From: Leptotrichia sp. HSP-342
GTDB lineage: Bacteria; Fusobacteriota; Fusobacteriia; Fusobacteriales; Leptotrichiaceae
Direction: 5' to 3'
Assembly: GCF_041199995.1 (NCBI RefSeq)
Contig: NZ_CP165646.1
Span: forward strand, 434,001 to 498,000
Length of the DNA stretch: 64,000 bases
The notes beneath the pieces are model-generated. The model searched no databases, was not told where the DNA came from, and was given only the letters and a program-made list of their open reading frames with translations. Positions 61,867-64,000 of this stretch are shown here, one piece after another (position 1 is the stretch's first letter; each line of letters begins with the position of its first letter). A program made the translations under genes and the position numbers.

Positions 61867-63387
61867 TTATTTTCGTCGATAATTTAGTGCCTCCAATAAA
61901 TGTTCCTTTTTTATGTTTTCTTCACCATCTAAATCTGCTATTGTTCTGGATACCTTCAAGATTTTATCAAACATTCTGACTGACAATTTTAAATTATCAA
62001 TGGCAGATTTCATAATTTCTTCACTTTCTTCATCTATTTTGCAATATTTATTTAATTGTTTCTTATTCATATCTCTGTTTAGAGTATTTGAATTAAAACG
62101 TTGTTTTTGGACTTCACGAGCTTTTATAACTCTTTTTTGAATTTCTTTGGATTTTTCTGATAGAGATTCATCAAAAATTTCATCTTTTTTTAACTGGTGC
62201 ATTTCTACATATAAATCCATTCTGTCGAGAAGTGGGCCTGAAAATTTTTTCTGATAACGTTTAATTTCTTTTAGACTGTCGTTACATAGTGGGTTATCAG
62301 GGAAATATCCGCTGGGAGTAGGATTTGAAGCAGTTATTGTAATATTTTTTACTGGATAGGTTACACTTAGGTTTGCTCTTGAAATAACGATTTTTCCATC
62401 TTCCAGAGGCTGTCTTAACGTTTCCAATGTTTTTCCTTCAAACTCTCCAATTTCATCTAAAAATAATATTCCATTTAGTGCCAGCGTGATTTCTCCGACT
62501 CTGTTTGCACCGCCTACTAGAGCTACTTGTGTAGCTGAATAGTGTGGAGCTCTAAATGGACGGTTATGTATTATTGGTTCACTTTGGCTTAGCATTCCTG
62601 AAATACTGTAAATCTTTGTTGTTTCGATTATTTCTTCTTCGGTCATGTCAGGTAAAATTGTATTAAATCTTTTTGCAAGCATTGATTTACCTGAACCAGG
62701 ATCGCCTATTAGAAATACATTGTGTCCACCAGCGGCTGCAATTTCTAAAGCCCTTTTTGCAAGTAGCTGCCCTTTTACATCTGAAAAATCAACAGTCTCA
62801 TCTAAGTTTTTATCTTTTTCTGATTTTGAAGCATTCATCTCGACAGCTTTTTTACACAATGTTTTTATATCAATTTTTCCATCTAGAAAATCTAGTAATT
62901 CTGTAATTTCATCAACAGGAATAATTTCTACACCTGAAATTAATTTTGCTTCATTATAATTTTCCATTGGGACAACAACGCCTGTAAAATCTGTTTCTTT
63001 TGCTAAAATTGTGGCGTTTATTGCTCCATTTATTGATTTTATCTTTCCGTTTAAGGAAATTTCTCCTAAAATTAGATATTTTTTTAATATGTCTATATTT
63101 GAAATATGCCCTGTATTCGCAAGTATGCCTAAAAATATGCTTAAATCAAAATGACTGCCTTTTTTTCTGATATTTGCAGGTGACAAATTCACTAGCACGC
63201 GTCTGACAGGAAATTCAAACCCCACATTTTTAAAACAGCTCCTAATCCGCTCCTTGCTTTCAGAAATCGCCTGATCCCCCATTCCAACTATATTAAATAC
63301 AGGCAGCCCTCTGGATAAATCAACCTCTACTTCTACAACATAAGTATCTACACCCATATAGCTGCAACTAAATAAACTTATTGCCAT
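61867..63387 (-). CDS. comM: YifB/ComM-family Mg-chelatase-like AAA+ ATPase
   Basis: A 506-residue protein. The N-terminal ~170 residues form the ChlI/Lon-protease-like domain (GLPVFNIVGMGDQAISESKERI and VNLSPANIRKKGSHFDL). The AAA+ domain has Walker A LIGDPGSGKSMLAKR (about residues 226-240), Walker B GILFLDEIGEF (about residues 308-318) and ITASNPTPSGYF with an arginine-finger region LLDRMDLYVEM. A C-terminal Mg-chelatase subdomain ends LEALNYRRK. In naturally competent bacteria ComM is a helicase aiding branch migration during transformation. It is monocistronic; GGTGGGG lies before the ATG. Confidence 0.92.
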   Translation of the reverse strand: MAISLFSCSYMGVDTYVVEVEVDLSRGLPVFNIVGMGDQAISESKERIRSCFKNVGFEFPVRRVLVNLSPANIRKKGSHFDLSIFLGILANTGHISNIDILKKYLILGEISLNGKIKSINGAINATILAKETDFTGVVVPMENYNEAKLISGVEIIPVDEITELLDFLDGKIDIKTLCKKAVEMNASKSEKDKNLDETVDFSDVKGQLLAKRALEIAAAGGHNVFLIGDPGSGKSMLAKRFNTILPDMTEEEIIETTKIYSISGMLSQSEPIIHNRPFRAPHYSATQVALVGGANRVGEITLALNGILFLDEIGEFEGKTLETLRQPLEDGKIVISRANLSVTYPVKNITITASNPTPSGYFPDNPLCNDSLKEIKRYQKKFSGPLLDRMDLYVEMHQLKKDEIFDESLSEKSKEIQKRVIKAREVQKQRFNSNTLNRDMNKKQLNKYCKIDEESEEIMKSAIDNLKLSVRMFDKILKVSRTIADLDGEENIKKEHLLEALNYRRK

Positions 63388-63449
63388 AACCCCACCTTTT
63401 TAATTTTTTGTTAATAATTAATTATAACATTTTTTATATATTTTGTAAA

Positions 63450-63485
63450 TAAAAAAGAGAAAATCTGTAAAAAGATTTTCTCTAG
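63450..63485 (-). terminator. intrinsic terminator of the dps gene
   Basis: AGAGAAAATCT (63456-63466) and AGATTTTCTCT (63473-63483) pair perfectly. Read on the minus strand the hairpin is followed by six T residues, placing it downstream of dps. Confidence 0.8.
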
Positions 63486-63538
63486 ATATATGTAATAGGT
63501 AATTTTAATGACTTTGTAAAGATTTTTAATTATGATTA

Positions 63539-63976
63539 TTATTTTAAGTATGCATTTAACATCCATAAATCTTTTTCATATGTACTGATATACTCATCAA
63601 CTAATGCAGATGTTCCATAGTCATTTTCCTCATCAGCCGCTTCTTTTACTTCTTTCACTAATTTTAACATTGCTTCAAATTCTTTTTTTACATCAGCTAC
63701 TGCTTCTGGAATAGAAATTTCTCTATTTTCAGCTTCCTTAATAGTTGTAACTGCTAAATAGTCTTTTAATGTTCCTAGAGGACGACCTCCTATTGATAAA
63801 ATTCTTTCTGCAACGTCATCAATTTGTTCATTTATTGCATCATAATATTCTTCCAATTTTTCATGAACAGAAAAGAATCCAGCACCAACAATGTTCCAGT
63901 GGTAATTTTGAACCTTTCTGTAAAGTACGTTCAAGTTAGCTAAGTAAAGATTTAATTTTTCAACTGTTTTTGACAT
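63539..63976 (-). CDS. dps: Dps-family DNA-protection/ferritin-like protein
   Basis: A 145-residue Dps. Inter-subunit ferroxidase residues appear in VQNYHWNIVG (His about residue 28) and FFSVHEKLEEYYDAINEQIDDVAERI (Asp and Glu, about residues 40-60). It oxidises Fe(II) with hydrogen peroxide, stores iron in a 12-mer and limits oxidative damage. I chose ATG 63976, nine bases after AAGGAG; the GTG at 63985 overlaps that signal. The minus-strand gene starts ~25 bases from the window end. Functionally it belongs with the Fur-family and ferritin genes upstream. Confidence 0.92.
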   Translation of the reverse strand: MSKTVEKLNLYLANLNVLYRKVQNYHWNIVGAGFFSVHEKLEEYYDAINEQIDDVAERILSIGGRPLGTLKDYLAVTTIKEAENREISIPEAVADVKKEFEAMLKLVKEVKEAADEENDYGTSALVDEYISTYEKDLWMLNAYLK

Positions 63977-64000
63977 TTTTATCACTCCTTAATTTATAAT

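Noticed and set aside
1..64000. CRISPR array, rRNA or tRNA genes, prophage
   Set aside because: No regularly spaced direct repeats, no cas-like genes, no rRNA or tRNA sequences and no phage structural genes were recognised in the window.

Overview
The window is AT-rich (roughly 30% G+C by eye) and reads as chromosome of a fermentative anaerobe of the Fusobacteria, most likely Leptotrichia or a close relative. This is inferred from gene content: pyruvate:ferredoxin oxidoreductase, a bifunctional AdhE, a KDO (LPS) gene beside LytR-CpsA-Psr and Asp23/AmaP genes, heavy A/T codon bias, and several TTG/GTG starts. I had no database to confirm the species.

Layout. 1-3.0 kb is a graveyard of insertion sequences (ISAs1, IS630, IS5-type and IS30 remnants) around one unknown gene. 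3.7-4.4 kb holds a secreted DUF3298-like protein. 4.8-15.5 kb is a sulfate-assimilation cluster on the + strand: ferredoxin sulfite reductase, sulfate ABC transporter (CysA, Sbp, CysT, CysW), ATP sulfurylase CysDN and an AprAB-type APS reductase, with no APS kinase or PAPS reductase. 16.1-19.7 kb is PFOR, which could supply reduced ferredoxin. RecJ and a lipid kinase follow, then a nearly complete ISAs1 element (24.2-25.5 kb), AdhE (26-28.6 kb), and a second mobile-element cluster (IS30 plus IS630, 28.6-30.5 kb).

30.6-42 kb is housekeeping: a GH57 branching enzyme, RlmB, a TraX-like protein, Nth, a D-Ala-D-Ala carboxypeptidase, KdsB, a cytoplasmic alpha-amylase, a small lipoprotein and ProB/ProA. 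42.1-43.4 kb is a patch of very small genes: a Cys-rich 40-residue protein, a frameshifted Sel1-like gene, a 44-residue protein, and a locus organised like an Fst/par type I toxin-antitoxin. In that locus a 26-residue hydrophobic ORF and a convergent antisense RNA share a terminator and a direct repeat.

43.4-48.2 kb carries a CopZ-like chaperone, a methyltransferase and the alpha ribosomal operon (infA-rpmJ-rpsM-rpsK-rpsD-rpoA-rplQ). 48.4-51.7 kb has a secreted tannase-like esterase followed directly by a histidine kinase without a neighbouring response regulator. 51.9-53.7 kb has a Fur/PerR regulator and a ferritin. A 786-bp tandem duplication there gave two ferritin genes with identical proteins and a 3' Fur fragment. 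On the minus strand lie nadR and an accB-accC-asp23-amaP-nusB operon; its AccB lacks the biotinylation lysine. The window ends with coaE, an LCP protein, engB, comM and dps.

Two families of short non-coding repeats recur between genes. One is a REP-like hairpin with compensatory stem changes, part of a ~174-bp element. The other is a ~101-bp element with IS630-like ends, one copy of which supplies the last codons of coaE.
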